From an uncultured Pseudocitrobacter sp. (GTDB lineage Bacteria > Pseudomonadota > Gammaproteobacteria > Enterobacterales > Enterobacteriaceae): a stretch of DNA of 53,192 nt. The position numbers and the translations under genes were made by a program. Positions 26,582 through 36,108 of the stretch are shown here, one piece after another. The first letter of the stretch is position 1. Every line of letters begins with the position of its first letter. The notes under the pieces were generated by a model, which worked only from the letters and a program-made list of their open reading frames with translations, had not been told where the DNA came from and searched no databases. The stretch is taken from contig CAJYVI010000138.1 of NCBI GenBank assembly GCA_913778145.1, positions 1-53,192 of the forward strand, read 5' to 3'.

Positions 26582-26612
26582 CTTCCTCAAGGTATTAACT
26601 GAGGAGTTCGCC

Positions 26613-27080
26613 ATGACTGAAGATGAATTGTTTGCCCGCAGGCCGATGGGGATGCGGATGGCGATGATCGTTCGCCAGTGGCGGGGCATCATCGATCGGG
26701 CGATCACCGACACCGGGTTAACGCAGTCGAGCTGGACGGTGCTGATGCAGCTTCAGCAACTGGGCGACAATGTGTCAGTCAGCGAACTGGCGGAAGTGCA
26801 GGGTATTGAGTTGCCGCCGCTAATGCGCACGCTGACGCTGCTGGAACAGCATGGTTATCTGCTGCGCACAGTGTCGCCGTATGACAAGCGCATTCGTCTG
26901 CTGACGCTCACGCCGGAAGGACAGGCGGTGCTGCAACGGCTAACGCGCGTTATCGAAGATTTGCAGACCCGCGTTTCCGAAAACATCCCGCCGGAACAGA
27001 TCGCTCTGTTCAGCGAAACCCTGAATCTCATTGCCTGCAATTTGCGGATGCTCCGCGAAGAAAATAATAAAACCGATTAA
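26613..27080 (+). CDS. MarR/SlyA-family transcriptional regulator
   Basis: A 155-residue winged-HTH regulator. The domain spans about residues 30-135, with VSVSELAEVQGIELPPLMRTLTLLEQHGYLLR as recognition helices and the wing in RTVSPYDKRIRLLTLTPEG. It starts at MTEDELFARRPMGMRMA after GAGGAG. It is the first gene of an operon with an HlyD-type adaptor and a DUF2955 membrane protein, so it probably represses the pump until a phenolic or other aromatic ligand binds; the ligand is inferred from family habits. Confidence 0.9.
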   Translation: MTEDELFARRPMGMRMAMIVRQWRGIIDRAITDTGLTQSSWTVLMQLQQLGDNVSVSELAEVQGIELPPLMRTLTLLEQHGYLLRTVSPYDKRIRLLTLTPEGQAVLQRLTRVIEDLQTRVSENIPPEQIALFSETLNLIACNLRMLREENNKTD

Positions 27081-27084
27081 CACC

Positions 27085-28152
27085 ATGATGACGCCAGAAC
27101 AAAAATTTGCCCGCTGGGTAAGGGTCAGTATTGCCTCTTTCCTGCTGATGTTTGTCTATTTTATTATCGCCGATATCTGGATCCCGCTCACGCCGGATTC
27201 CACGGTGATGCGTGTGGTGACGCCCATCTCTTCGCGCGTCTCCGGCTATGTTGCCCACGTTTACGTGCACAACAACAGTCAGGTGAAGAAGGGCGACCTG
27301 CTGTATGAACTCGATCCGACGCCGTTTGTGAACAAGGTGGAAGCCGCGCAGATTGCGCTGGAACAGGCGAAACTGAGCAACCAGCAGTTGGATGCGCAAA
27401 TCGCTGCCGCGCAGGCGAATCTGAAAACTGCCCAGTTTACCGCCCGCAACGATCGCGTGACCTATGAGCGTTACCAGCGTTTAAGCACGATGCAGAATGT
27501 TTCGCAGTCGGATCTTGATAAGGTGCGTACCACCTGGCAGACCAGTGAGCAGTCAGTAAGCGCGCTTAACGCGTCCATTCATAACCTGCAAATTCAGCGC
27601 GGTGAGCGCGATAACCATCGCAACGTCACCATTCAGAAATACCAGAATGCGCTGGAAGAGGCGCAGCTTAATCTTGGCTGGACGAAAATCCGCGCTGAAG
27701 AAGATGGCACGGTCAGTAACCTGCAATTAAGCCCTGGTCTGTATGCCAGCGCCGGGACGGCGGTGATGGCGGTAGTGAACGAACATACGGACATCGTCGC
27801 CGATTTTCGCGAGAAAAGCCTGCGTCACACCAAAACTGGCACCGATGCTGCCGTGGTGTTTGATGCACTACCCGGCAAAGTCTTTAGCGCAAAAGTGACC
27901 AGCAGCGACGCCGGGATCTTAGCCGGTCAGGAAGCGGTAAACGGCCAGCTTTCCCAGCCGGATACCTCCACGCGTTGGGTGCGTGATGCTCAGCGTATGC
28001 GCATTCACGTGGCTTTGGATGAACCGCTTGCGCAAACATTGCCGACCGGCGCCCGCGCCACCGTTCAGCTTTATAACAGCGATGGACCGTTCGCCCGCTT
28101 TTTCTCCGGGGCGCAAATTCATCTTGTGAGCCTGTTGCACTATGTCTATTAA
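27085..28152 (+). CDS. HlyD/EmrA-family periplasmic adaptor (membrane fusion protein)
   Basis: A 355-residue adaptor of a tripartite efflux pump. One N-terminal TM helix (about 12-32; IASFLLMFVYFIIADIW) is followed by a split biotinyl-lipoyl domain (VTPISSRVSGYVAHVYVHNNSQV and DGTVSNLQLSPGLYASAGT) around a coiled-coil hairpin (about 85-200), then the beta-barrel region. It starts 4 bp after the marR stop; two consecutive ATGs are candidates and neither has a clear ribosome-binding site, so translation is likely coupled. The last 11 bp overlap the next gene. Confidence 0.9.
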   Translation: MMTPEQKFARWVRVSIASFLLMFVYFIIADIWIPLTPDSTVMRVVTPISSRVSGYVAHVYVHNNSQVKKGDLLYELDPTPFVNKVEAAQIALEQAKLSNQQLDAQIAAAQANLKTAQFTARNDRVTYERYQRLSTMQNVSQSDLDKVRTTWQTSEQSVSALNASIHNLQIQRGERDNHRNVTIQKYQNALEEAQLNLGWTKIRAEEDGTVSNLQLSPGLYASAGTAVMAVVNEHTDIVADFREKSLRHTKTGTDAAVVFDALPGKVFSAKVTSSDAGILAGQEAVNGQLSQPDTSTRWVRDAQRMRIHVALDEPLAQTLPTGARATVQLYNSDGPFARFFSGAQIHLVSLLHYVY

Positions 28153-29203
28153 AACACTCGCTCAGGTCTTCACGCCGCACGGCAATATCGTCTACACGGC
28201 GAATGATTTTCGCCAGACCCTGCGTACCGTGTTCACCGGCATGACGGCGCTGAGCATTTCGACGTTTTTCGATACCCAATATGGCGTGTTCTTTGTCGTC
28301 TTCCCCATTCTGCTGGTGTCGCTTGTGCCGGTCTTTAACGGTCATATCGCGCGGCAGTTTTTGCTCAGTGCGGTGCTGAACTGCATCGAAATGGTGATTA
28401 TCGTCGGCTATTTGATTGAATGGCCGCTGATTATGACCGTTGTGGTTTTCGGCATGTATGTAATGCGTTTCCGTTTTATGAGCAAGGGGCCGCTGTTCCT
28501 GTTCGGCTCGATGGGCGTGGTGTGTCAGAGCGTAATGCTCAATTTTATGAGCTACCCGACCACCAACTGGCATACGCTGCTGTTCTCCAATATGGAAGCC
28601 AGCGTCATGGCGGTGGCGCTGAGCGCTTTATTCCACTATCTCATTCCCGATGTCGAACCACGTAAGCTGCCGCCGCTGATTGAAAAAGACGCCGCGCGCG
28701 TGCGTCATGAATCGCTGCTGTCGGGTACGGTGGCAACGATGCTGTTTATCGTCTTTCAGATAAGCGACTTGCAGGACTCCTTGTCGGCGCTGATGGCGGG
28801 GATCTTAATTCTCTTCCCCATGCACTATCGCGGCTCCGTGGTCAGTTCTCTGTGGCGCGTGGTCGGTGTGGTGCTTTCATGCCTGTATATTCTGGTGGTG
28901 CAGCTGATTTTGTACGATCACAGCTGCCACATGATTTTGATGATGCCGCTGATTGGGCTGGGCCTGGCATTCAGCGCGCGAATGCACGTGATGGAAAAAG
29001 TGGGCGCTGGCGTCGGTTTTGCCAGCATTACCACCATCGGCATCATGTTCGGCCAGAACCTCCAACCGGATCAGGATCTGGTCTTCAGTGACATGTACCG
29101 CGTGACGTCTGTTACCGTTTCGTTATTAGGAACGCTCACCATGGTGTTTCTGGTACACCGAATTTTGAACTGCTTCCAGGCAACGCGTTTTATTGTGAAG
29201 TAG
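28142..29203 (+). CDS. DUF2955 (FUSC-like) inner-membrane efflux component
   Basis: A 353-residue polytopic membrane protein with about ten TM segments in two clusters (for example YGVFFVVFPILLVSLVPV and GVVLSCLYILVVQLILY). It has the DUF2955/FUSC architecture related to AaeB-type aromatic-acid exporters. The upstream HlyD adaptor would couple it to an outer-membrane channel such as TolC. Substrate unknown. It overlaps the adaptor gene by 11 bp. Confidence 0.85.
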   Translation: MSIKTLAQVFTPHGNIVYTANDFRQTLRTVFTGMTALSISTFFDTQYGVFFVVFPILLVSLVPVFNGHIARQFLLSAVLNCIEMVIIVGYLIEWPLIMTVVVFGMYVMRFRFMSKGPLFLFGSMGVVCQSVMLNFMSYPTTNWHTLLFSNMEASVMAVALSALFHYLIPDVEPRKLPPLIEKDAARVRHESLLSGTVATMLFIVFQISDLQDSLSALMAGILILFPMHYRGSVVSSLWRVVGVVLSCLYILVVQLILYDHSCHMILMMPLIGLGLAFSARMHVMEKVGAGVGFASITTIGIMFGQNLQPDQDLVFSDMYRVTSVTVSLLGTLTMVFLVHRILNCFQATRFIVK

Positions 29204-29276
29204 CGCACTTCCGGTCCCAGACGCTGCGCTGCGTTTGTGCTTAGAATAGCTCCCCCGCAATGGATGGAGAAGGACG

Positions 29277-30947
29277 ATGTGGCAAACGCGCGCACTGGAA
29301 CTCAATAACCAGGAGTTCTGGAACTGGGATAAAGCCTGTGAATTAGTGAAGTGGGCCATCAATCACGACTTCAATACGGTGATTGTCGGCCAGGCCAATT
29401 TGTTCGACAAACTGGTTTCACCAAAAGGGTTCACGCCGCATCAATACAATGATGGCCTCTCCAGCCATCAGCGCGCCCGGTGTGTTTACCTCAACCGCCT
29501 GGCGGGTTTCTGCCAGCAGCATGGCCTGAAATTTTACCTGCAAGCTAAAGAGCTGAGTTTTCCCGTTGACCTGCTGGCGGCGCATCCTGAACTCCTGAAT
29601 AAAAAGGGCGGCGTACATTTCGACGCGGAGTTCTGGTGTCGCTACCTGGCGGACAAAATGACGCTGCTGTGTCAGCGCATTCCGCTAATGAGTGGGCTGC
29701 TGGTGGCGCTCTCTAACACCGATGGCCTGCTGCCTATCTCGCGCCCGAACTGGGAACTGACCGGGCATGACGATCCTTCCCCTCATATCGATCCGCGCAG
29801 TTTATCGCTCTACAGCCAATGCTTCAGCGCGATGGCGCGGGCGGTGATGCGCGAAGGCAAGCATCTGGTGCTGCGCGCGTTTCCGGCGGGCAATCACGAT
29901 ATCAGCAACGTTCTGGAAGCGATGAGCACGTTACCGGAAACCGTTTCTGTCTCGATTAAAATCACCCCGGAGCGTTTCTGGCCCAACTTTCCCAATAACC
30001 CGGCGCTGCAATCGGTACAAAATCGCGACGTGTGGGTCGATCTCGATCTGGTTGGCGAAGAGGTGGGTTGGGGTATTTTCCCGTTTCCGCGCATCGACGA
30101 ATTGCAGGGGCGTCTGTTGTGGTGCCGGGGGAATCCGGCGATTCGCGGCGCGGTGTGCAAAGCCAGCTGGGAAGGCGTGGATAATCACTGGATTATGGGC
30201 ACGTTGAGCGAGTGTAACCTGGTCGCCTGTAGCCAGCTGCTGGCGCACCCGGAAAAAGCCGTAACCCGCACCTCGCTGATGATGCACTGGCTGGATGAAT
30301 GTTATGGCTGGCGCCCGGACGACGAGACGTTCGCTGAATTTCAAACTCTGTTAGAGCAGGCCGGGCAGGTACTCTATCGCGCCATTTACGTGCGCGACCA
30401 CGTTTTCCATCGCCACAGCCAGGTGCCGGAAAGCTACGGGCAGGGGGTGTGGAGCCTTTACGGCCAGCTTAACCGTAACCACTGGCTGCCGGGTTCCGAG
30501 CGTGATATCGCCTTTAGCCCGAATGATGTCGCGACCGCCGGGCGCAATTTGTCGTTGATTGCTAAAGAGAAAGATGAAGCCTGGCAGGAGGCGCAAACGC
30601 TTCAGGCCGAGGCGCTGAGTTTTGCACAGCGCGCGTCTTTCCCCCATGCGCTGGCTTGCCGCTGGCAGGAAGAGTGGCAGGGCTTTGCCCTTTACTGCCA
30701 GCTGTTTATGCACGCGCAAAAGGCCTTTTTTACCCTGCATTATGCCACGGTGGTGGAGAATCACTGGAGCATGCGCGAGATTTGTCAGGTGAATATTCAG
30801 GAGCTTTACCGCTGCGCCGTCGAAATGGACACGTTTTGCGCGAAGCACCCAGAGGCATCGCCGGGCATGCACGTTATCTTTGACGCCTCGCGCGTGCGGG
30901 CGCTGGCAGACAGCCTGCATCATCAACTGACTCAGCTAAAAGCGTGA
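29277..30947 (+). CDS. Putative glycoside hydrolase (alpha-glucuronidase-like TIM barrel)
   Basis: A 556-residue cytoplasmic protein (no signal peptide) starting MWQTRALELNNQEFWNWDK, with GGAGAAGGA just upstream. Its alternating beta/alpha pattern (FNTVIVGQANLF, GLKFYLQAKEL, HLVLRAFPAGNHD, VSVSIKIT, VWVDLDLVGEE) suggests a TIM barrel of the GH67/GH115 glucuronidase kind, with helical C-terminal repeats from about residue 380. I cannot name a family with certainty. Context (a GH105 enzyme two genes on) supports uronate-containing oligosaccharides as substrate. A hairpin follows the stop. Confidence 0.7.
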   Translation: MWQTRALELNNQEFWNWDKACELVKWAINHDFNTVIVGQANLFDKLVSPKGFTPHQYNDGLSSHQRARCVYLNRLAGFCQQHGLKFYLQAKELSFPVDLLAAHPELLNKKGGVHFDAEFWCRYLADKMTLLCQRIPLMSGLLVALSNTDGLLPISRPNWELTGHDDPSPHIDPRSLSLYSQCFSAMARAVMREGKHLVLRAFPAGNHDISNVLEAMSTLPETVSVSIKITPERFWPNFPNNPALQSVQNRDVWVDLDLVGEEVGWGIFPFPRIDELQGRLLWCRGNPAIRGAVCKASWEGVDNHWIMGTLSECNLVACSQLLAHPEKAVTRTSLMMHWLDECYGWRPDDETFAEFQTLLEQAGQVLYRAIYVRDHVFHRHSQVPESYGQGVWSLYGQLNRNHWLPGSERDIAFSPNDVATAGRNLSLIAKEKDEAWQEAQTLQAEALSFAQRASFPHALACRWQEEWQGFALYCQLFMHAQKAFFTLHYATVVENHWSMREICQVNIQELYRCAVEMDTFCAKHPEASPGMHVIFDASRVRALADSLHHQLTQLKA

Positions 30948-30968
30948 CTAAGATCACATTGAAAAACA

Positions 30969-30995
30969 GCGGATCGCGGAATAAATGCGATCCGC
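30969..30995 (+). terminator. Hairpin after the putative glycoside hydrolase
   Basis: 9-bp perfect stem GCGGATCGC/GCGATCCGC followed by GCCGTTTTC. The U tract is only moderate. Confidence 0.5.
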
Positions 30996-31027
30996 GCCGT
31001 TTTCATCCCCTACGGCAACCAGCAAAA

Positions 31028-31043
31028 TGTGATGAAAATCTCA
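31028..31043. promoter_or_regulatory. CRP-like site upstream of the GH105 pair
   Basis: TGTGA-TGAAAA-TCTCA, one mismatch from the CRP consensus TGTGA-N6-TCACA, about 135 bp before the start of the next gene. Catabolite control is plausible for a sugar cluster. Confidence 0.5.
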
Positions 31044-31178
31044 TTTGTCTCCCCGCACATCGCTGGATTGTGAATCCCCAGGCAGATCCATAAAACCCCG
31101 CGATGACTCACATAGCCCCAACGCCCCTGAATCCTGATGATACGGCGCTAATACAAGCGTAGTAAGCGAGGAGTGAAC

Positions 31179-32330
31179 ATGAGGCTGGCAGCGGGTGACG
31201 CAGTCATGCGTTTTACAGTTTCAGCGCCGCAACATGAGCGGTTTGCTGAGTTTTATACGGGGGAAACCCTGGATGCTTCAACGGGATACGTGGTAACCGA
31301 CGACGCCGGGCCGGAACAACGCTCATTCTGCCGTCGCGTATTTCATGATAACGCTGCCCAACGCACCGTGCCGATCTCCCGCGCCTTACCTGCCTGCTAT
31401 AGGGTGCAGGCGGACGCGAGCGGGATGGTTAACTTCTCAGTGTTTAAACCCATCGCCACCCACAGTCAGTGCTGGTTGCGCGTTACTCTGCATGCCGAAG
31501 AAGCCGATGAATATGCCTTTCAGCTGGCGACTTGCGGCGGGGTACGCATGTGGGTTAACGGAGCCGAAGCCGCCAGCTTCACGCCTTTTACCCGCAATAT
31601 CCTGCAAATCTGCCAGGTACGTCTGCCTTTACAGCAGGGCGATAACTCGCTGCTGATCCATCTTGAAGAACTTTGCGAACGTGAAACGCAGTTTGTGCTG
31701 CGCATGATTTATCAGGGGCAGTCCCCGCTCGACGCGCGTCTTAATGAACAGGACGACGCGCTACCGTTGTATCAGCCGCCGGTTGCCGCACCTCGCGAAG
31801 ATGAGGGCCGTGCGCTGCTGGCGATGCTCAACCAGGGGGACGCAGGCGAACAAGCGCAAGGGCTGCTGGTGCGCCTGTTGCAGCGGGTTAGCGCCAGGGA
31901 AGAGGGCTCAAGTTCTGCGCTTATTTCACTGCTGTGGGTATGGCATGACTATCACGGCGAACGCTTTGCGCCGGTGCTGTGGCGTCGCGTGCGCTCGGCG
32001 GTGTTGGGTTATCGCTACTGGTTTGATGAACTGGGCAATGACGTCATGTGGTTTACCAGCGCAAATAGTGCCTTAAGCTTCCACACCGCGCAGTATCTCG
32101 CCGGGCAGATGTTCCGCGATGAATGCTTCACTGCGTCTGGCCGCCTCGGGCGCGAGCAGCAGGAGATTGCTGCGCAGCGCCTGGCGTACTGGTCGGTGAA
32201 CGTCGCCGCGCAGGAAGGCGCTTCTCCCAGCCTGCTCGCACTGTCGCAGCTGGCGGATGACGCAGGGCTTCGCGCGCGAGCGCAGCGTCTGCTGACCCAT
32301 TTAACTTCCTTACATGCAGGAGCCGCATAA
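31179..32330 (+). CDS. Uncharacterised protein of the GH105 cluster (beta-sandwich plus helical domain)
   Basis: A 383-residue cytoplasmic protein starting MRLAAGDAVMRFTVSAPQH; GGAG sits 5 nt before this ATG, so an upstream in-frame GTG is rejected. Residues of about 75-190 (CWLRVTLHAEEADEYAFQLA, GVRMWVNGAEA, LLIHLEELCERETQFVLRM) form a jelly-roll-like accessory domain like those attached to glycoside hydrolases and lyases. The C-terminal half (from about 215) is helical and could be an (alpha/alpha) toroid fragment. I do not recognise the family. Its stop overlaps the GH105 start (TAATG), so the two are a translational unit and probably act on the same glycan. Confidence 0.75.
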   Translation: MRLAAGDAVMRFTVSAPQHERFAEFYTGETLDASTGYVVTDDAGPEQRSFCRRVFHDNAAQRTVPISRALPACYRVQADASGMVNFSVFKPIATHSQCWLRVTLHAEEADEYAFQLATCGGVRMWVNGAEAASFTPFTRNILQICQVRLPLQQGDNSLLIHLEELCERETQFVLRMIYQGQSPLDARLNEQDDALPLYQPPVAAPREDEGRALLAMLNQGDAGEQAQGLLVRLLQRVSAREEGSSSALISLLWVWHDYHGERFAPVLWRRVRSAVLGYRYWFDELGNDVMWFTSANSALSFHTAQYLAGQMFRDECFTASGRLGREQQEIAAQRLAYWSVNVAAQEGASPSLLALSQLADDAGLRARAQRLLTHLTSLHAGAA

Positions 32331-33403
32331 TGCGCCGCGCTGAATTACATCAAATTCTGGAACAGGTCGTGCAGGGCTTCTGCCGCCTGAAAAATATCGG
32401 CGAAGTGAGCAGCGGCGAAGGGTTTGCCATCAACTTCGAAGAGTGGGAATGGGAAGTGGGCGTCGGGCTGTATGGCTTCTGGCAGTACGCGCTATCGCAG
32501 AATGATGCCGGGTTGCAGCAGTCGATTCTGGCCTGGTATGAAGGGCAACTGGCGAAGGGCCTGCCTGCGGTACAAATTAACACTACCGCGCCGATGATCG
32601 CGCTCTCGCTGGTGGCTGGGCACACGGGCCGCGAAGATCTGCTGAAGGTCGTCAACGACTGGGCGGATTCGCTGCTGCAAACGCTGCCAAAAACGGAGGA
32701 GGGCGGTTTTCAGCACGTCGTCAAAGAGCAACCAAACACCGGGCATTTGTGGGATGACACGCTGTTTATGACCTGCCTGTTCCTCGGCTCGGCGGGCGTG
32801 GTCCTTAAGCGTAAAGACCTGATTGACGAGGCGTCGTATCAGTTTTTGCTGCATACCCGCTATCTCAGCGAACCGGCCAGCGGCTTGTGGTATCACGGCT
32901 GGACGTTCATCGGCCAGCATCATTTTTCCGGCGCGTTCTGGGCACGCGGCAATGCGTGGATCACTGTCGCCATCCCGGAATTTATCGACCTGCTCGGCGA
33001 CAGCCTGGACGCCAGCGTGAAGCGCTATCTCTCGCAGGTTGTGGCGCGGCAGGTGAAAACTCTGTGCCAGATGCAGGCTGAAAACGGCATGTGGCACACC
33101 CTGGTGGACGATCCGCTCTCGCCGCAGGAATCATCCGCCACGGCGGGGATCGCCTACGGCATGCTACGCGGCGTGCGGATGGGAATTCTGGACGCTGACG
33201 TTGCCGGTTCGGCGTTGCGGGCATGGGGCGCGTTGCGCGATCGCATTGATGAACGCGGGATCGTGCTGGAAGCCTCGAAAGGCACGATGGTAGGGCCGGA
33301 TCTGCAATATTACTGTGATATCGAAATGGCCCCGGTACCGTACGCGCAGGCGCTGATGATGCTGCTGTTGCTGGAGTTGCAGCAGGGGGAGTGGCTGGCG
33401 TAA
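32330..33403 (+). CDS. Unsaturated glycuronyl (rhamnogalacturonyl) hydrolase, GH105
   Basis: A 357-residue (alpha/alpha)6-barrel enzyme of the YteR/YesR family. It removes the delta-4,5-unsaturated uronate left by polysaccharide lyases. The catalytic Asp region GHLWDDTLFMTCLFLG and the family segments WYHGWTFIGQHHFSGAFWARGNAW, SATAGIAYGMLRGVR and the C-terminal GTMVGPDLQYYCDIEM are present. AGGAG precedes the ATG. No lyase or oligosaccharide transporter is encoded nearby, so it would act on imported unsaturated disaccharides. Confidence 0.9.
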   Translation: MRRAELHQILEQVVQGFCRLKNIGEVSSGEGFAINFEEWEWEVGVGLYGFWQYALSQNDAGLQQSILAWYEGQLAKGLPAVQINTTAPMIALSLVAGHTGREDLLKVVNDWADSLLQTLPKTEEGGFQHVVKEQPNTGHLWDDTLFMTCLFLGSAGVVLKRKDLIDEASYQFLLHTRYLSEPASGLWYHGWTFIGQHHFSGAFWARGNAWITVAIPEFIDLLGDSLDASVKRYLSQVVARQVKTLCQMQAENGMWHTLVDDPLSPQESSATAGIAYGMLRGVRMGILDADVAGSALRAWGALRDRIDERGIVLEASKGTMVGPDLQYYCDIEMAPVPYAQALMMLLLLELQQGEWLA

Positions 33404-33416
33404 TTGTGCCTGGATT

Positions 33417-33500
33417 TTGCCGGATGCGGCTGCGCCTTATCCGGCCTACGGGGAGGCGATCTGTAGGTCGGATAAGGCGTTAGCCGCATCCGACATCGCC
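33417..33500. repeat. REP/BIME element
   Basis: Head-to-head REP units GCCGGATGCGGCTGCGCC...ATCCGGCCTACG and GTAGGTCGGATAAGGCGTTAG in the gap between convergent GH105 and yjiN genes. Confidence 0.88.
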
Positions 33501-33514
33501 GCATTCTCCGCCCC

Positions 33515-34780
33515 TTATATCAACGCCGGTATCTGCGATAACAGCCACAATACCAGCCCGATCGTCCCGCCGACCAGCGTGCCGTTGATGCGAATAAACT
33601 GCAAATCCTTGCCGATATTAAGCTCGATCTGCCGCGACATATCGCGCGCATCCCAGCTCTTCACCGTGTCGCTGATATGGCGGGTAAGGAAGGCGGAAAA
33701 CTCCGGCGCCACGCGCATCGCCGCCTGTTCAAGATGGTTGTTGAGCGACTCACGCAGTGCGGCGTCGTGAATCAGCGTTTCGCCAAACCATTGCCCGGCT
33801 TCGGCGATCCGTGTTTTCACCCGCGAATCGTCAGAGGCCATATCGTCCTTAATCCACTGGCGATAATCGGCCCAAATCTGCCCCAGATAGCGGTTAAAAG
33901 CCTCATCGTTTTTCAGATAGCTTTTAATATTTTCAGCTTTGGCTTCCATCTCCGGCGACGTCTTCAGATTCTCAATAAAGCGGAAAATCACTCGATCAAA
34001 CGCCTGGCGGATCTGATGATGACGATTTTCGGTAATATCGTCGAGCACCGAGTCCACCGCATCGGCGACCAGATCTGCCCCCTGATCGCCCAGCCACTCC
34101 GTCGGAAGCAGACGCGCTTTGATCGGATGCTCCTGCTCCATCCAGTGCACGATCAGCTGTGCGATCGCATCGCGCGTGCTCTCCTTACGCAGCAGCGCAA
34201 TCAACTGCGCCACCAGAGAATCCAGTAGCTTCTGATGGCGATTATCTTTGGTCATGCTCTCAAGGATCACCGCGCTGGTCTGGGTGAGATCGACCTTATC
34301 GATAGCCTTATGCACCGCGCGTTTCAACAGCCCCTGTACGCGTGAATCATCCGTAAGCTCAATAAAACCGCTCATCACCTTCACCAGATTCTGCCCAACG
34401 CGCGCGGCGTTCTCCGGCTGACTGAACCAGTTGCCAATCAGCAGCGCCGGCTCATGGCGGCGAATCAGGGCAATCAGCGATGGCGTATCGAGGAATTTCT
34501 CCTGTACGAACTGGCCAAGATTGTCGCCAATTCGGTCCTTATTGCGCGGGATAATCGCTGTATGTTGCGAAATAAACGGCAGCGGCACGCGACGAAACAA
34601 CGCCACCACCGCGAACCAGTCCGCCAGCGCGCCGACCATCGCCGCTTCGGAGATAGCCTTCAGTGCGCTGACCCACGGCGCAGGCGGCAGCATCAGCGTG
34701 GTAACAAAAATGGCTGCGGCAATCAGCAGCAGCGACAGCGCCAACAGCTTGGCGCGTTTAAGCGAAGTGAGTTTTTCCAT
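33515..34780 (-). CDS. yjiN: DUF445 inner-membrane protein YjiN
   Basis: A 421-residue DUF445 protein, close to E. coli YjiN (426 aa). An N-terminal TM helix ([20 protein letters not shown]) is followed by the conserved [19 protein letters not shown] block and [24 protein letters not shown]. The body is long and helical, and a C-terminal TM helix ([16 protein letters not shown]) is present. Function unknown; it is anchored at both ends. It is convergent with GH105 and divergent from rpnD. Confidence 0.93.
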   Translation of the reverse strand: MEKLTSLKRAKLLALSLLLIAAAIFVTTLMLPPAPWVSALKAISEAAMVGALADWFAVVALFRRVPLPFISQHTAIIPRNKDRIGDNLGQFVQEKFLDTPSLIALIRRHEPALLIGNWFSQPENAARVGQNLVKVMSGFIELTDDSRVQGLLKRAVHKAIDKVDLTQTSAVILESMTKDNRHQKLLDSLVAQLIALLRKESTRDAIAQLIVHWMEQEHPIKARLLPTEWLGDQGADLVADAVDSVLDDITENRHHQIRQAFDRVIFRFIENLKTSPEMEAKAENIKSYLKNDEAFNRYLGQIWADYRQWIKDDMASDDSRVKTRIAEAGQWFGETLIHDAALRESLNNHLEQAAMRVAPEFSAFLTRHISDTVKSWDARDMSRQIELNIGKDLQFIRINGTLVGGTIGLVLWLLSQIPALI

Positions 34781-34988
34781 GGAGTAAGCATATAACCTGA
34801 CGGCGAGAACGTCATGTTAGCTGCTGAAGTTGCTTGTGAATTTACGAGAAGCCTTCCGGGAAAATGTCGCCGTTGCAGGCGATGAAAAACCTTTTGCGAG
34901 GCGTTACGCAGAGGCTGACATTGCCGGGTGAAGCCTCTTCAGACCTGCGTTAGAGTCCCGTCACTTTTACAACAGGCAAGGGATAGCC

Positions 34989-35939
34989 ATGGCAAATAAC
35001 AACAGCACGACGCCACATGACACGGTGTTCAAACAGTTTCTTCATCAGCCTGATACCGCACGGGATTTCCTCGACATTCATCTACCCGCGCCATTACGCA
35101 AGCTATGCGACCTGGCTACGCTCAAACTGGAATCCGAGAGTTTTATCGAAGAGGATTTACATAAGTGCTACTCCGACGTGTTGTGGTCAGTGCAAACTCA
35201 GGATGGGCAGGGGTACATTTATGTCGTCATTGAACATCAAAGCACACCCGATGAACTGATGGCATTTCGCTTATTGCGTTACACGGTTTCCGCGATACAG
35301 CGGCATCTTGAAGCCGGGCATAAAACCCTGCCGCTAGTGGTACCGATGCTCTTTTATCATGGCGAGAAAAGTCCGTATCCGTACCCGATGTGCTGGCTGG
35401 ATCTCTTCCCGCAGCCAGACGTGGCGAAAGCGCTCTATACCACTGATTTTCCGCTGGTTGATATCACCGTCACCGATGATGACAAGATTATGCAGCATCG
35501 CCGTATCGCCTTATTGGAACTGATTCAAAAGCATATTCGCCAGCGGGATCTCACTGTGCTGGTGGAGCAACTGGTTGCCCTTCTGGCATTGGGATACACT
35601 AGCGACGCTCAGGTGAAAACGCTGTTTAACTATATTTTCCAGCACGGCGGAGCGGCTCGCGCCAGCGCAATTTTTCGCGAAATGGCGGAACGCTCGCCAA
35701 AGCATAAGGAGGAGCTGATGACGCTTGCTGAGAAGTTACACGAAGAGGGAAAAGCTGAGGGTTTGCAGATAGGGCGACAGGAAGGCCGTCAGGAAGGTCG
35801 ACAAGAAGGGCGACAAGAAGGCCGCCGCGCTGAAGCATTGAGAATTGCCCGTTCCATGCTGGAAAACGGGCTTGATAGTGAAGCGGTGACAACAATTACC
35901 GGCTTAACAGCCGAAGACTTACAGACTCTCACGCATTAA
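34989..35939 (+). CDS. rpnD: Rpn-family PD-(D/E)XK nuclease (recombination-promoting nuclease), RpnD
   Basis: A 316-residue protein of the RpnA-E (YhgA/YjiP) family; rpnD is disrupted in K-12 as I remember but intact here, at the same place beside yjiN. The nuclease core has Asp63 in CYSDVLWSV and Glu82/Gln84 in VVIEHQS. The C-terminal domain carries four tandem GRQE repeats. Published work on Rpn proteins describes a full-length toxic nuclease (RpnL) blocked by a separately translated C-terminal domain (RpnS), together acting against phage. AAGGGA precedes the ATG. Confidence 0.93.
   Translation: MANNNSTTPHDTVFKQFLHQPDTARDFLDIHLPAPLRKLCDLATLKLESESFIEEDLHKCYSDVLWSVQTQDGQGYIYVVIEHQSTPDELMAFRLLRYTVSAIQRHLEAGHKTLPLVVPMLFYHGEKSPYPYPMCWLDLFPQPDVAKALYTTDFPLVDITVTDDDKIMQHRRIALLELIQKHIRQRDLTVLVEQLVALLALGYTSDAQVKTLFNYIFQHGGAARASAIFREMAERSPKHKEELMTLAEKLHEEGKAEGLQIGRQEGRQEGRQEGRQEGRRAEALRIARSMLENGLDSEAVTTITGLTAEDLQTLTH
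35718..35939 (+). CDS. Putative intragenic antitoxin RpnD-S (C-terminal 73 residues of rpnD)
   Basis: Within rpnD the sequence AAGGAGG lies 5 nt before an in-frame ATG (codon 244, [15 protein letters not shown]). It is the strongest ribosome-binding site in the gene. Translation from it yields the repeat-containing C-terminal domain, which is the RpnS antitoxin unit in characterised Rpn loci. It includes the four GRQE repeats thought to form the dimer helix. Confidence 0.65.
   Translation: MTLAEKLHEEGKAEGLQIGRQEGRQEGRQEGRQEGRRAEALRIARSMLENGLDSEAVTTITGLTAEDLQTLTH
35772..35819 (+). repeat. 12-bp tandem repeats (x4) encoding GRQE
   Basis: Four consecutive 12-bp units (GG-N-CG-N-CA-R-GAA) encode GRQE, followed by a degenerate GRRA. 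Repeat number varies between strains in Rpn genes. In-frame gain or loss would alter L/S interaction without a frameshift. Confidence 0.9.
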
Positions 35940-35946
35940 TTTAACG

Positions 35947-35972
35947 TGCCGAATGCGGGCTCGCGATTCGGC
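35947..35972 (+). terminator. Probable rpnD terminator
   Basis: GCCGAAT-GCG / CGC-GATTCGGC hairpin with a small bulge, followed by a C/T-rich run, 8 bp after the stop. Confidence 0.5.
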
Positions 35973-36108
35973 ATCCTTCCCTTTTCTTAAAAGTCCGCCG
36001 TGTCTCATCAGAACACTCCGTTTCTCTCCCTAAGCCAGATATCTCAACTACTCTTAATACTTTGAATGGCATTTTTGACTGCTTTCATCACTTAACCAGG
36101 AGCGAGAT

